In this document: positions 1 to 12,284 of the stretch, in pieces
Numbering within the stretch: the stretch's first letter is position 1
How the letters are laid out: the number at the start of each line of letters is the position of its first letter
Assembly (NCBI RefSeq): GCF_026210795.1
Contig: NC_089447.1
Coordinates: 126,501-190,500, forward strand
Source of the DNA: Rhizophagus irregularis
Taxonomy: Eukaryota > Glomeromycota > Glomeromycetes > Glomerales > Glomeraceae
Direction: 5' to 3'
DNA length: 64,000 nucleotides
Position numbers and translations under genes: made by a program
The notes under the pieces: generated by a model
Database searches by the model: none
What the model was told of the DNA's origin: nothing
Seen by the model: the letters and a program-made list of their open reading frames with translations, nothing else

Positions 1-61
1 AAATAATATATCATGTGCACCTTCATCATAACTAGTTAGGAAACTAACCTTAACTAGTTTT

Positions 62-514
62 TTAGCAACGCTTAGCTTCAGGAATAAGATGTATTTGACA
101 ATTGGGTATATAAAGATGTGTAATATTTGTATTTTCATCATTAACAAAAAGACGAATAATTTCATTCATAAAAAAATCTATTTCATAAATTTTAGCTCCA
201 GCCATTGAGTTTGTATGTTCAATTGCGATTAAATCTAAGTGCTTACAAAAACTAATATTATTAAATAATGAAAAATCAAAACCTAGCATAACTAATTTAT
301 TTCTTGTTTCATTTGATAAATGTAAAATGATTACTTCTAATAGTAACTTCTCTTCGTGATAAAAATTAGTGTATTTCCAAGGATTTTTCCACAGAGTTGA
401 AATAATTATCTCACACCAAGATTTATTAATTAAAAGATAAGTATAAAGAGGCTTTTCAATTTTATTCAACTCTTTGAGTATCAAATAAAGAACTTCTCCG
501 TTTAATTTGGACAT
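62..514 (-). CDS. F-box protein, N-terminal part, probably frameshifted
   Basis: The frame encodes 150 residues. Residues 4-46 look like an F-box: LNGEVLYLILKEL, then LLINKSWCEIIISTLW and KNPW, the usual pattern by which such proteins bind Skp1 in an SCF ubiquitin ligase. Fungal F-box proteins of this style are normally 400-500 residues with a leucine-rich C-terminal part, so this one is cut short. The stop follows PEAKRC. In the next frame the minus strand stays open from about position 60 to the window edge (KKLVKVSFLTSYDEGAHD), which suggests a frameshift or deletion and that the gene continued beyond position 1. The start is the only Met before the F-box. Seen: F-box pattern and premature stop. 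Inferred: decayed or mis-assembled gene. Confidence 0.6.
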   Translation of the reverse strand: MSKLNGEVLYLILKELNKIEKPLYTYLLINKSWCEIIISTLWKNPWKYTNFYHEEKLLLEVIILHLSNETRNKLVMLGFDFSLFNNISFCKHLDLIAIEHTNSMAGAKIYEIDFFMNEIIRLFVNDENTNITHLYIPNCQIHLIPEAKRC

Positions 515-1718
515 TATTTATTATTATTTAATTACGAGCGAACTGGACTTTATTATTTCCTTGTAATTTTTATGTCGCCTTAATAAAATCTTGGTACACT
601 GTATAACATGACATGCATCACGGCGGATTTATGAAATACCCTAAATTTGTCCGTCATGTCAAATTAAATAAATATTTGACAGTCTTTTAGTCACCAAATT
701 TCCCAAATTTATTAGTGAACAGTCAAAAATGAGCCCTAAAAAATTTTTTTGTACCCCAAATCTTGCGTCTAACCAATTTTTCCGTTACCTAACCAATTTT
801 TCCAGTGTTAAAGGTGCGTCACATTTGACATTTTTTAGGAATGTTTCTGTAAGTCAATTTTAATTCCCGAGGGCGCAGCAGGGTTTTTTCCAAATTTCAT
901 AAATCCGCTGCAATGGTAGGTTGTACGATTAATAATCAAATTTAGCTGAAGGCGCAGTAAATTGCCACACCTGATAGGATCCAAGTCACACAAGACTAAT
1001 AACTTTCCAATCACAAAAATATTGCTCGGCTAGTTAATAAGCACAAAACAAACGAAATTTTAGCTGGTGTTAAGGTTTCAAAGTTTCAGAAGGACCCCGA
1101 GCAATGCATAAAAGAGTGTTTGCGTAGAACGAACCAAATAGCGTGGTGATCCTTCCTTTCAGTTTAGATAATGCCAGGCGGCATGTTATTCTGGCCTGAA
1201 GTGGCGCGTAGAGCTAAGTGCCGATCTCTTGTTACCTATTTATATATTGCTCGGGTCCTGTTTCGGGGCATCTGTTTTGGTTTTTACTTTTTAAAAAATA
1301 GTACTTCCACACGCCCGCAATGCCAAGAATTATTCTAAACCAATGATTGTAGTATACATGCTCAAAATATTTATTAGTCCGGAGCGTAGCGAAGGACTCT
1401 ATATGTTCTAGCCGTGGTGGTACAAAATATCCCGTTGTCCGTCCGCTTGTTCTTTGAGTCGACGTTTAATTGGTTCTTATATTACTATATTACACGAAAT
1501 TATCTCGATCGGTTAATTGAGCATGTGATTATTGATTATCTACCTATATACTGATAAGCTCCGGACTACGTAACGGTTTACCGTTTCCCTAGTTATTTAT
1601 GCATTTGAGTGCATGATTCGGCTTTATGCGTGATGATCATTTCTTTCTTGATTAATTTTTTTTCGTTAAATCATTTAGAATAGCTGCCTTTTTTTATTAA
1701 AAAAAAAATAATTATCAA
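515..1718. other. Intergenic stretch with short inverted repeats
   Basis: No convincing coding region. Two near-complementary arms around the sequence ATTGCTCGG lie at about 1091-1105 and 1245-1259, with a third ATTGCTCGG near 1020. A motif GTCC-GGAGCGTAGCGAAGGAC at 1377-1397 recurs with one extra base at 47279-47300, so it is a dispersed short repeat. TAACCAATTTTTCC occurs twice near 770-805. Confidence 0.5.
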
Positions 1719-4700
1719 ATGAGTGATATATCTGTAAAAATTAATGATAATGATAAATTCATTATCAACAAAAATATAAATATTAATAATAACGCCGATA
1801 AACCACATAATGGTAAACCTATTACTATTATGAGAGTATCACCAAATGGAAAGTATCTCGTTACCTATAGTAAAGATGATGAATCAATTGTTGGTTGGAA
1901 TATTGCAAATGTAGAGGAAGGACAACTTAAATCAGACTACAGTCGTACTCATAAAGGTTATCATGAAATAGAAGAAATATGTGTTTCTGATGATAAAAAA
2001 CTCGCGTATATCCATGACATATATTTAGGTAAGTCATAAGCGATAGTTATTTAATGATTTGTTTATAGTAATAGACTAATAATATTCATTTTCATTTTTT
2101 ATTAGAAATAATTGATATTAACAATAATCAAATAATTGAATTAAATGCAAAAATTAGTCACCTCAAATATCATTATTGCACCTTTAATTTAAAAGGTGAA
2201 TTTATTTTTTGTAACGATGTTAAGAATAGACATCGTATATATCATAAAATAATTTGGGTTTATTCCACACAAACTAAAAATAACAAATGGGTATGTAAAG
2301 GAATTTACAAGATACCCAAAGATTTTGAATTGATTAGCATATCAAAATATGATAAACTTTATTTATTCTCAAATAACAACATTTATGAATGGAATATTCT
2401 CACTGAAAAAAGTGTAAGAATATTTGGCGGCGATGAGATATATAAAAGAGAGAAATTTTATAAGGTAAAGAAATTATTTTAAAAATATTTGAATATTCCA
2501 TATATATAATAATTAATTATTATAAATTAATAGCATGATTTTAGATGGAGAATTAAAAAAGATATCAGAATTTCCAGTAATGAAAAGTTTATATATTTAA
2601 GAATCAAGAATAAAATTATAATATATTCAATTGAATTAAAAATTCCTATTATTTCTTCATTGGATATAAATAATGGTATTTATATTATTATACTTTAGTA
2701 TTTTTATTATTAACGTTAAATTAAATTGTTTATTTTTCTCCATTTAGGTATTAAATCATATAATCTTCTGAATATTCCCGAATTATATACCTTATTACTT
2801 CCTGATGAACTGATTCATGATGATGTTTTATCAAGTAATAGAATGTGGAATTCTATCATGGAATATTGTTGGAAAGAATGTTTAAATCATTTAGAAAAGC
2901 ATTATCAGCTACAAAAAAAACATCAACCTGAAAGTTCAACAATTCCTCAATTTATATTCGATATTAAAACCAAATACACATTTGGAATTCTGGATGGATA
3001 CGTTTGGAAGATTAAACTTGAAGAAAGGATATCAAAAATGAATGAAAATAATAATAAATTAAATAATGAAATAATTGTTAAAGGTTTGGACTCTGAAGAT
3101 TCAAGTTCTGATGATGAAGCCGATAAAATTATTGATTCTTATATGTATACTAGTAATGTTGAGAATAAGGAAATATATAAATACTTAAACATTTATCTAT
3201 TTAATCCATATATGAATACTATAATTGCAAGTTTTCAAGAATTTAGTGAAATAAACGAATTGAGTACTAAAAATACTAAACAAGTGTTAATTCAAAATTC
3301 TAAAATCTACTGGCGGAGAATTGAAGTTGTTAATTTTTAAAAAAATCATCATTAATAAACGGAATAAATGGAAATTAATCTGCATGAGAATAGATAAATT
3401 TAATGTACAAGAATATGATTTATATGAATTTCACAAGCGTTTTTTGCATGGGAATAAGCTATTAAGTGAAAATGATATTCTAATATTAACAAAAATTGGC
3501 CTTTTTATTTATCATTTTAATGAAAATAACAACTTTATTTCTTTAAATTATTTTTATTATATGAATTTAAATATATATAACAAATATGAATTAATGAAAA
3601 ACTTACAGTATCATTATAAAAAGTCATTTTCAAAATCCACTTTACCTTTACCAAACTATAATAGTTTTAAATTGAGTGACAAGTGGGTTCTATATGTTAA
3701 AGATAATATAGAAAGTCTTTTGAAATATGGGGTTGAATTATTATCATTTGCAATTAAAGAACATAGATTAGAACTTATGGATGATATATATAGAAAATGT
3801 ATAATTCACTTTAAAGAAGATTTAAGAAATAATAAGATTTTTTTAAGTATCATTACTTCTACAATACCATTATTAAATGAATATTATCCAGAGTATATTT
3901 TAAGATATTCATTAGAAACAACCATGGTTATAGATTCTTTATCTTATACCATAAAATATCAAGATAATAATTTACATCTTTATTCTTTTCATTATCCTCA
4001 AATAATTAATTTAACTCAATCTATTTTATGGACAAAATACATTATATTATATCATAAATTATATATAAAGCATTATACTGTACATTGTTTATTATATTAA
4101 ATGTTATTCAATGTTTATTATTGCTCTTAATTTTACCTATTTCACCTATTTTTTTGGTCACATTTTATATATTATCAAAATACCATTTTATTAATGATTT
4201 TAATATTAGATTATACAAAAATAATATAGTTGATATAGCATTACTTACTGATAATATCTTTGGTACAATATTCAATGAGTATGATATATTTGCTTCCTTT
4301 TACTTTTATATTAATGATAATTTTTTAAAATATATGTCAAAATCAACAACACCAACAATTACTTTTATGATTCCTTATATTAAATTTGTTAATTATCCGC
4401 AAAATTATAATTGGTTTTGGGAATTCATTAGACCCCAATCTAGTTTATTTGTTAAAATAATAAGTGAAAATATATACAAAACATGGGATGGTGAAGCATT
4501 AATTAATTTTAAATGGAATACCTATGGAAAATATTATTATGTAATGATTTGGATGTCATTTATAGCTTTACTTGGATGTTTCAATGTTAGTGCAACAATT
4601 CCTCAGCAATATATTAGCAAGGATGTTCAAAAGCAACTTTTAATCACTTCAATTATACTTGGGTTTATTCATCTTAGTTTTGAAGTTCGTCAAATAATTT

Positions 4701-5528
4701 ATAATCCTATTAAGTGGATCTGTAATTTTTGGAATATTTTTGGTAATTTTGAATATTTCTTTTTAATTATTTGAATACTTTAAGTCTTTAACAAACTGGT
4801 AAAATTTCATAAGTGATTAATCATTTTATTTATATTATAGATATAATTGCATATGTACTTCCAATTTTCACTTCTATTTATTGGATTCAAACAGATGTTA
4901 GAAATATTCAATTACTTTCATTTTCATGCCTTTTTTTAGATATAAAATTTCTGTTATTTTTTAGAGTATTTGAATCTTTTGGCATATATTTTGCAATTAT
5001 TATTAGTGTTGCAAAGCAAATTGTTTATTTCTTAGTAGTCTTATTAATCATCATTATTAGTTTTGCACATGCATTTTATATCTTATTATCACCAACAGAG
5101 ATCGATTTTTCATTTAAGGAAAATGATCCTAATAATCCTTGGAATATTGTTCCTACTTATAAAGAAGTACTTGATAATGGAGCAATCAATTCTAATTCAT
5201 ATATTATTCAACAACCAGATGATAATACAAATATGTTTACAGATTATAGAACTTCTCTCTTTGCAATGTATTTATTTTTAACAGGTATATTTAAATTATT
5301 GTACTTATATGTGCTTATAGTATTTTTATCTTAATTTAGATACATTTATTATTATCATTAGGTGATTCAAGTGCATTATCCAATTGGTCATATATAAATA
5401 ATCCATCACTTGTAATATTAATTGTCTTGTTTTCACTCTTGATTGTTGTGTATCTTATGAATTTGTTTATTGGATTACTTAATATGGCAATTGCAAAAGA
5501 TAATAATAGAATCTCATATTTAATACAG

Positions 5529-6949
5529 CCCTATGAAAAAAAATCATCCAATTTTTGTACAATATTTGTTCAAGTCTGTGTGGAAATTGTACAATTATTG
5601 CAGATTTTTGGATAAAAATAGTTATGAAGTTTTTCAAAGCATATTAAAAGTATGCAATTTTTGTACAACTTAAATTTAGGATATAGAAAATGTTCAATTT
5701 TTGTGTGATTTTTATACAACTTAAATTCAGGATACAGAAAACATTCAATTTTTGTACAATAAAAATTGTGATTATTGTACAACTTGAAAATAGACTTAAA
5801 TTTAGGATACAGAAAGCAATTTTTGGGTAATCCTATTATACTACTTTCCATCTTACCTGTATGGTTACATTTGACCACTTTTAGGGTCGAATAGACCACT
5901 TTTAACCATTACAAATAGATTTTCCTAAGTAAAGTGATTTATGCAGTAAGGTTACACAAAATTCAACCGCATATTTGCTTATAAACGGGCATCTTCCGGA
6001 CCCATTGGTGAAATTTATGTATCATCTTGTAACTAAAAAAAAGTCAAAAACTTTTTATTAGGTTACACAATTAGTTCTGACCGGAATTATAATTTGGCCA
6101 GAATTATGCGGTAAAAATCAACTCTTAAAATTATATATGTTGGTCACGTGATCTGATCGTCAAAATAAATATGATGACGCGAAATGTTTTTGTTTATGTT
6201 TTTTTAACCTTTTAACTTTTCTTCAACCTTCTTTTAAAATATCAGCAGGTAAGAAAAACTTGTATTCTTTATCTTTTTATTTTCCTAACTTTTTACATTT
6301 TAATGTTACTAACTTGCTTTCTTCACTAACTTCATACTTTTTTTTTATTACTAATACTAATAATTTACTTTTTAACAACTACTAATTTGCTTTCTTCACT
6401 AACTTCATACTTTTTTATTACTAACACTAATAATTTACTTTTAACACTACTAATTTGCTTTCTTCACTAACTTCATACTTTTTTATTTAATACTAATAAT
6501 TTACTTACACTAATAATTTACTTTCTTCTTTGATGATACTACTAATTTACTTTCATGTTATTAACATACTTTATTTTATTTTATTTTCTTACAAATTTTT
6601 ATATTTATGATTATATCAAATTTAGTTTATTTATGAAATATTGTGTATATTTTTTATATTTTAAGTCAATAAAAAAAATTCATAATTTTACTTTATAAAT
6701 TGCCTGTTATTACTGTAAAATTTAACCTATAATTCCTAAAATATGGCCTAAAATTTGGCTCAAAAATCACACAATAATTGTATAAATTTAGGTCAAAAAT
6801 AGGATAATTATTGAATAAATTACCATGCAATAATTGTGTGATTTATTGCAATTTTTAGCACAATTATTGTATGGTCAAATATACAGAAATTGTAGTGAAT
6901 TTAATTGAATGATTTTTCAACAAAAATCACACAGACTTTTTTCATAGGG
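5529..6949. mobile_element. CCCTA-ended DNA transposon inside the channel gene
   Basis: The element runs 1421 bases. The left end CCCTATGAAAAAA and the right end TTTTTTCATAGGG are inverted repeats, and it is flanked by a 3-base duplication CAG (5526-5528 and 6950-6952). Removing it restores the exon frame across LIQ-KAE of the channel protein. The ends carry many short subterminal repeats (CAATTTTTGTAC and CAATAATTGTGTGAT types). Three-base duplications with subterminal repeats fit a CACTA-like (EnSpm) non-autonomous element. No transposase frame was found inside. Confidence 0.85.
6310..6515. repeat. Tandem repeat, about 70 bases x 3
   Basis: Units start at 6310, 6383 and 6451, each opening with TAATTTGCTTTCTTCACT (first copy TAACTTGC...) and ending in TAATTTACTTTTAACA. 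It lies inside the transposon at 5529-6949 and is pyrimidine-rich on the plus strand. Confidence 0.8.
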
Positions 6950-7398
6950 CAGAAAGCTGAGGTATATCAAAATTATTATTTTATACGACTTTTTGTATAA
7001 AAAAATTATTCTAATTTTTTTCTTTTCTCAGATTTTGGCTGAAATTGAGTTATTATACCTTTTACCAAATCAGAGACGTTGGAAAGCATGGTTTCCTGAA
7101 ACAATGTATGTTAATTTTTTTTATTTCTTCTAGGTTAATAAAAAGTGATTTCATCATGGACTAATAATAGTTAAAACTAATTTATTTTTCAAGATATTAT
7201 TATGCTAATTTTGATAAGATTCATAAAGAAGTTAAAAAATTAATTAATGACGGTCAATGGGATGCTAATGAATTTTCGGAGATAAGAGAAATGAAGCAAG
7301 ATTTACTAAACAAACTCAATATTCGGAATGATGAGACCGACCAGCAATTATTAAAAGAAATACGAGAAATCTTATTAAATAATAAGAAAAACAAGTGA

Positions 7399-8590
7399 AA
7401 TTTTAATTTATTATTACTAGTTGTTATATTATATCTAAACGAACACTCATTTTATTATTATTATATGGATTTATATAAACATATATAGTATGTCTGTATT
7501 GATATTGAATGAAATTAGAATTTTATCTTAGGATCAGTTTGTAGAATGACCGTTCTCTAATTTTATATTTAATAAAGTCAAATATATTATATTATTATGT
7601 GCTCTATACAGCATAACCTTTCTTGATAACATGCATTTTTATTATATATTTTACTCTATATAACTTATAAACTTGATTTGATTCATAATGATTTAGTGCA
7701 CATACTGTATATAATAAATACTGTGATTTCAAGACTTAGAGAAATATAGTATATCAAATATACTTCGTTGCTAAAAATTTGTTATAAATCTACGTTCAAG
7801 GTCTATTGTTACATTTTAATTTTTTACACTTGTAATTTAATAATTATAAGTGTAACATGTGTAGAGATGATGTGAACAACAAATATAGTTTGGTCTTTGT
7901 GTTCTTCAATGAGATGATTATTTTTATCTCCAAGGGTAAGCATTTCAGCAGCAAGTTGTGTTTCTCTAAACATTTGACTTGTTAATTTCTTTTTTTTCTC
8001 AATTGTTTATCCTGTTTTTATAAGAAAAAGTTTATAGATTTGATTTGTCAAATAATCAAAATATAAAAACATACAGACCTCTACAACTACTCTTATTAAT
8101 CACAAACTCAGGATCTATTGTTAATACAGGTACATACATTATCAATGATTAGCTTAATTATTAGTCTGCAGTGAAGTTTGCTACTAGATTTGAATTTAGT
8201 GCAAAATTTAAGAAACTTTTGGAATACATCATAAATTCAAAATGCTTTATACCATAACAATATTTATTTATTTTATGTAAAGCAGGAGAAGTACAATGAT
8301 ATGTCACTAATCTATTCTATCGAATAAAAACCAATCAACGCCATTATAAATCTTCGTCCAAACCAACGGCAAGCCGAAGGAGCATACCCTCACTTGTTGA
8401 ATCCCATCATCCCTGTGTCCCGACCTACACAGGTCAGCATAGAGCAAAATTACAATGAAAACAGGCGAACAGAAATTAAAAAAAAAAGAATTCGAGCCAA
8501 AACATCCGTATTTTTCTTTAACTATAACTAGCTTATACTTAAATACTGTCATGTATAGAATGGTGCATTTTTTTTAAAGGTTCATAATTG
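7399..8590. other. Intergenic stretch, no gene seen
   Basis: AT-rich sequence after the channel gene. The part at about 8310-8460 is less AT-rich and has an 81-codon minus-strand frame, but its composition looks like dispersed transposon debris rather than a gene. No domain was recognised. Confidence 0.4.
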
Positions 8591-8619
8591 CTTTTCTTTC
8601 GAAAAGATGTGATTGCGTT

Positions 8620-9560
8620 AATCTCGCGAAGGAGTAAGGGGATATATAACGGTAACAACCGATGAAGCCGAAGCTTCAGAATCATCTGAATTTGTAGATA
8701 GCGCGCGGAGGCGTTAAAGGACGTTTACGTTTAGATCCATATGTTTGTTTAAAATAAGTCGATGGATTGTTGATAATTTGTTGGTCTTTCGTCGAAACGG
8801 CAAAAAAACCAGAGTTGTTAGCTTTCGTAGTGACGTCTTCTATATAAACGGGCGCGTACGTTTTTGCGAAAATTGCTGATATAATTGAACGGCTTTATCA
8901 TATCCGTAATTGCATTGAGGGAGTGAGCTGACGTCAAAACGATGTCTAACTTTGTAATCAAAAAGGTTAATATTATATGTCAGTGATAAAATAAACGAGG
9001 ATCTCCTCGTAAATCAAGCGGTAAAGGTGGTAAAGGTTTTTTCAGTTTGTTTCTCTTCTAAACGCGACGTAGCCAATTTTTAGATCTTCGGAGCATTTGT
9101 TTTGGGTGGTCAGGGAAGCATTCTTTAATCTTCAAAAGATTAACTAAAAATTCGTTTGTCGTTTTTTCAGGTAAATGTTGTATCTGCTTGAAGACCACAG
9201 GTGGTCGTGGTCGAGCCGTGGGTCCTTTAAGATAAATGATGGTTTGATTGATCGACTGCTAGCTTGTTGATTTAGTACACTTGTGGTCAGACGATTCCAT
9301 CGTTCTATTTGCTGCGGCGAGCGAACCAAATCAAAATTTAAGGTTCGAATATTCTTTATAATATGGACGCTTAATCTCGAAGGTTTGTCGTTCTTGTAGG
9401 TAGGAGACATGGCATGTTCTAAAACGGCGTTTTTCCTCCAACATAATTATTGTATTTGCGTATGATGACCGTATAATTAACGCCGAGGCGTTGAGAGTGA
9501 ATTTCTTTGCGTTTTCTGAATGACATCTGCTCTCTATAAAATCGGTGTGCTTGAACAATA
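8620..9560 (-). pseudogene. Decayed gene of unknown family with basic KRKR stretch
   Basis: The minus strand has a run of open pieces in changing frames, with more G+C than the surroundings and protein-like composition. In order of transcription: a piece with HTDFIESRCHSENAKKF (about 9331-9550), a piece with NFDLVRSPQQIERWNRLTTS (9144-9350), a piece with FLVNLLKIKECFPDHPKQML (about 9070-9180), a piece with AKTYAPVYIEDVTTKANN leading into YGSKRKRPLTPPRA (about 8690-8890), and an end with NSDDSEASASSVVTVIYPL and a stop near 8620. At least three frame changes separate them. KRKR followed by PLTPPR resembles a nuclear localisation or DNA-binding tail. I do not recognise the family; a transposon or other mobile-element protein is possible. 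Not a functional gene as it stands. Confidence 0.4.
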
Positions 9561-10391
9561 TTATTAATGGATTGCAAATTTTTGGTCAATACATGAAGTT
9601 GTAGATGTTTGCCACATTTTCCAACGCCGTTTTGATAAAACGAACTGTTTTAATATATTTTATAAACTTTTTCTTTTTTTTTTTTGCCATATTTTCTTCG
9701 TAATAAAAGTTGGGAACAAAAGTCATTACCACGGTGCTATCGGATATAGGACCACTTTACTCTCCCGCTGTCTACGAAGTCTTCTCAGAAGTCAGTTTGT
9801 CAAGAAAACGCTACCACTAACAAACCTCTCGCAAGCTATCGTTCGCTTATACCGTCCCTGCAAAATTCAGTACTTTTCCTTCCGTACTATAAAAATCAAA
9901 TTGTGATACACGTGGCGTCGTGGCGGCGGCACATTGTACATTTTAAAAGATAAACTATTGGCCTTTACAGAATCGAGTCTCTTCTGACAAAGAAAATAAT
10001 CGACAAACTAAAACTTTTATCCGGTTTAGTTCCGGACCCCACGTGATATATTTAGGATTTTATTTCCCCTGTGGTGGTACACCTACCCGCAGCGTATGTG
10101 TTGCTAGATATTCAACTCTTCCGAGAAAGTGGAAACGAAAGTTTTTGTTGTATTTATAAAAAAATAAACTTTTTTACCATAATTCTAAATAATAGTAGAA
10201 ACTATTCTTGTAATTGGTGTTGTTACTGAAATTGAAATCTAACTGATCTTTAAATTCAGATAAAATTTGACGATCAATTAAATGAAATTGAAATTTCGAT
10301 TTTATTTTCATATATCTGATCAGCTAGATTTCAACACAGGAAACCGTAAAGATCGTCTGATCAAGATAATTATGACGAGTCTGTACGACAG
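9561..10391. other. Intergenic stretch, no gene seen
   Basis: Mixed composition with somewhat higher G+C at 9710-9900. No open frame of note and no repeat pair within the window was found. Confidence 0.4.
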
Positions 10392-10736
10392 ATGACAGTA
10401 TTTATACAAAAAATTTTTCTTTCACTCGAGTTTTGCTTTTTACTCTTCCGAAAACTAATGTCTTCATTGTCTTCAGTTCTAGTGGTCAATTCATACTTCG
10501 ATAATACACCCATTTTGGAGTGGTCATATCTTGGTTTTTTAAAAGATTTGAAGCCTTACTGCATATCTGATTCAAACTTAATTGAGAACCAAAATTCAAT
10601 ATTGAGGAAGCGATATTTAGCTTACTTAAAGAACTTTCTGAGTGTAAAAGAGAAACAAGGCTTGCAAATCGGAGATAATAAGGAACAATATGAATTTGTA
10701 ACTCTTCTTTTGCGGCAGGTCCGTCACCTTCTATAG
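10392..10736 (+). CDS. Hypothetical protein, 114 codons, unrecognised
   Basis: The open frame has 114 codons. The C-terminal 90 residues look protein-like, with SYFDNTPILEWSYLGFLKDL and then NQNSILRKRYLAYLKNFL, a charged helical pattern. An internal Met at about 10458 (MSSLSS) may be the better start, because the first 22 residues are hydrophobic and poor in pattern. The stop lies just before a G+C-rich minisatellite. No domain recognised and no introns proposed. It may be a real small gene, an exon, or a remnant of a transposon protein. Confidence 0.3.
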   Translation: MTVFIQKIFLSLEFCFLLFRKLMSSLSSVLVVNSYFDNTPILEWSYLGFLKDLKPYCISDSNLIENQNSILRKRYLAYLKNFLSVKEKQGLQIGDNKEQYEFVTLLLRQVRHLL

Positions 10737-10774
10737 TTTTCTGAACTGTCAAAGGCGATGTTTCGCAGCCAACA

Positions 10775-10947
10775 GGGGGTATTATAGGGGTGCCGTTCCT
10801 CTTTAATTCCTTCTCGCGGTGGGTGCCGTTCCTCGCGTTTCGTTCGTCTGTTGCTGGGGTGCATGTAGGGTGCATGTGGGGTGCTCATTGGGTGCTCGTG
10901 GATGCTGTTCCTTGCGCGTTCCTTGCGTGTTCCTTGCGTGTTCCTTT
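10775..10947. repeat. G+C-rich minisatellite
   Basis: A run of short related units, much richer in G+C than anything around it: GTGCCGTTCCTC repeats, then GGGTGCATGTG / GGGTGCTC repeats, then GTTCCTTGCGT three to four times (about 10907-10945). Two overlapping minus-strand frames here (Thr/Arg/His-rich) are products of the repeat and are not genes. Confidence 0.75.
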
Positions 10948-11277
10948 GTGACAACAGTTCAATCTCGTCATATTGAAAATTCCTAACCCTTTAGCTGTTT
11001 TTTAGAAAGAACCTGAAACGGGAAACTTTTGGAAAATTGTCGAAGTAGAGAGAGACCTAGGAAATGAGTTAGAAAACAAAAGGTGTGAATATCATATATT
11101 TTAGTTAATGATGTCGAATACATCCTCACTCACCTCATCTGTTATCCTTGAAGATTATTACCAAGCGTAAATCACAAATAGACGGGCTGGATTTGGTTCA
11201 TGCTTCTCGTCAGCAACAAAATTTCGAACTTGTTGATGAGTTAAACCCTTTTATAAATATTTCTGGGTCCAACTACT

Positions 11278-11776
11278 CCAAGAACACCACCAAAAAATTT
11301 TCGGTAACGTGACTTGGCGAGTTTTATTAGTCAGATTATATATCAGATATAAAGAAACGTTTAAGTATAGCCCTTTTCACTTTATAAAAATTTTTTTTTA
11401 TTAGAATAAGTGAATAAATTATTTATTATTTTAGAAATTTAACAATAAATCTTCGTGTTATTTATATAATTTAGTAATAGTAATAAAAAGATAATTTTTA
11501 TAATGTACTAAATGGAAAAGTCTTGTTCTTATTCAAAACTTGATAGTTCACCTTTAGGTTGTAAATAAATTTTGTACAGTATTTAATATAAAAAACGCGT
11601 TTTTATTTTCACAACAAAATAAAATACAATAAGATTAAGAAGAATAAACTATAATAAATTACTAACAGTTGGGGTGAGAAGTAAGAACTATGAAAAATAT
11701 ACTTTTCATCGATATATCTGCTATTTTTAGATTAGTAGTACAAAGTCACGTTACCGAAAATTTTTGGTGTTCTTGG
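11278..11776. mobile_element. Non-autonomous inverted-repeat element, about 500 bases
   Basis: Arms of about 36 bases: left starts CCAAGAACACCACCAAAAAA and continues into TTTTCGGTAACGTGACTT; the right arm is its complement (AAGTCACGTTACCGAAAA then TTTTTGGTGTTCTTGG) with one 3-base gap. No target duplication was recognised and no coding frame lies inside. Confidence 0.7.
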
Positions 11777-11789
11777 GTAAGCGGATAGT

Positions 11790-12000
11790 CACGTGATTTT
11801 AGAGAAAACTCATTTTTTCATAATATAACTTTTTAATACATGTATACCTTTAAATTAATTTAAAGTAAATGCATTTTGGCAAGTTTATTTAGAGCACAAA
11901 ACGAGGTTTTGAATACCGTTTTTGAGTTATTTGACTTTTTTATTTTCGTTAAAATGAATCTAACCAATTTTGGATATGATCAGCAAATTTTATTCGTTCA
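11790..12000 (+). repeat. Dispersed repeat, inverted copy at 39290-39515
   Basis: Shares long stretches with the complement of 39290-39515, including GAGCACAAAACGAGGTTTTG, ACCGTTTTTGAGTTATTTGA and CGTTAAAATGAATCTAACCA. Both copies adjoin a CCGCTTTAGA motif. Probably a transposon fragment. Confidence 0.7.
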
Positions 12001-12098
12001 AATGTGAAGTCAAAAACAATATCCAAAATTCACTTTTTTCCCTAAGTAGACTTGCAGAGCGGACTAAAATATACTTACCGCTTTAGATGGCCTCGTAA

Positions 12099-12284
12099 TT
12101 AGTAAGAAGACATTAAATCCGCCATATACATAGTTGAGATTTTAAATTTAGCATCTATCAATCCTAATGATTTTTTAGCTCGATCTTGATCACTAGCATG
12201 AAGACTGTCGAAATTTAAAGCATTAATTATTGAATTCAAAATTTGATAACGTGTATTGATAATATTTAATATTCCAACTGTGGA
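12099..12284 (-). pseudogene. Coding fragment, unrecognised
   Basis: A 61-codon open stretch on the minus strand with no initiator. It includes NIINTRYQILNSIINALNFD and SDQDRAKKSLGLIDAKFKI and ends MADLMSSY. The pattern recalls the middle part of BED/MYM-type hAT-like transposase proteins, but that is only an impression. It is bounded upstream by two stops. Likely a remnant. Confidence 0.3.

Larger units (their letters stand above)
1719..7398 (+). pseudogene. WD40-like / ion-transport channel gene, broken
   Basis: A multi-exon gene can be followed end to end. Exons read 1719-2028, 2106-2464, 2534-2675, 2748-about 3330, then in another frame about 3321-4090, another frame about 4088-4742, then 4841-5284, 5362-5528 plus 6953-6961, 7032-7105 and 7194-7398, with GT..AG introns of 69-98 bases. 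The N-terminus has a WD40-like blade (VSPNGKYLVTYSKDDESIVGW). The C-terminal third has six hydrophobic segments, a pore-like loop (SLFAMYLFLTGDSSALSNW) and a last segment FSLLIVVYLMNLFIGLLNMA, as in TRP-like Ion_trans channels. Three lesions break it: frame changes near 3320-3340 and 4085-4100, and a 1421-base transposon between LIQ and KAE. The C-terminal exons beyond the insertion are still well conserved, so the transposon arrived late. Role inferred from family: membrane cation channel with a beta-propeller sensor part. Confidence 0.8.

Noticed and set aside
8307-8552. 81-codon minus-strand frame
   Set aside because: No start context or domain; looks like dispersed repeat debris of slightly higher G+C.
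10486-10954. Two overlapping minus-strand frames rich in Arg, Thr and His
   Set aside because: Composition is dictated by the G+C-rich minisatellite and by the complement of a plus-strand frame.
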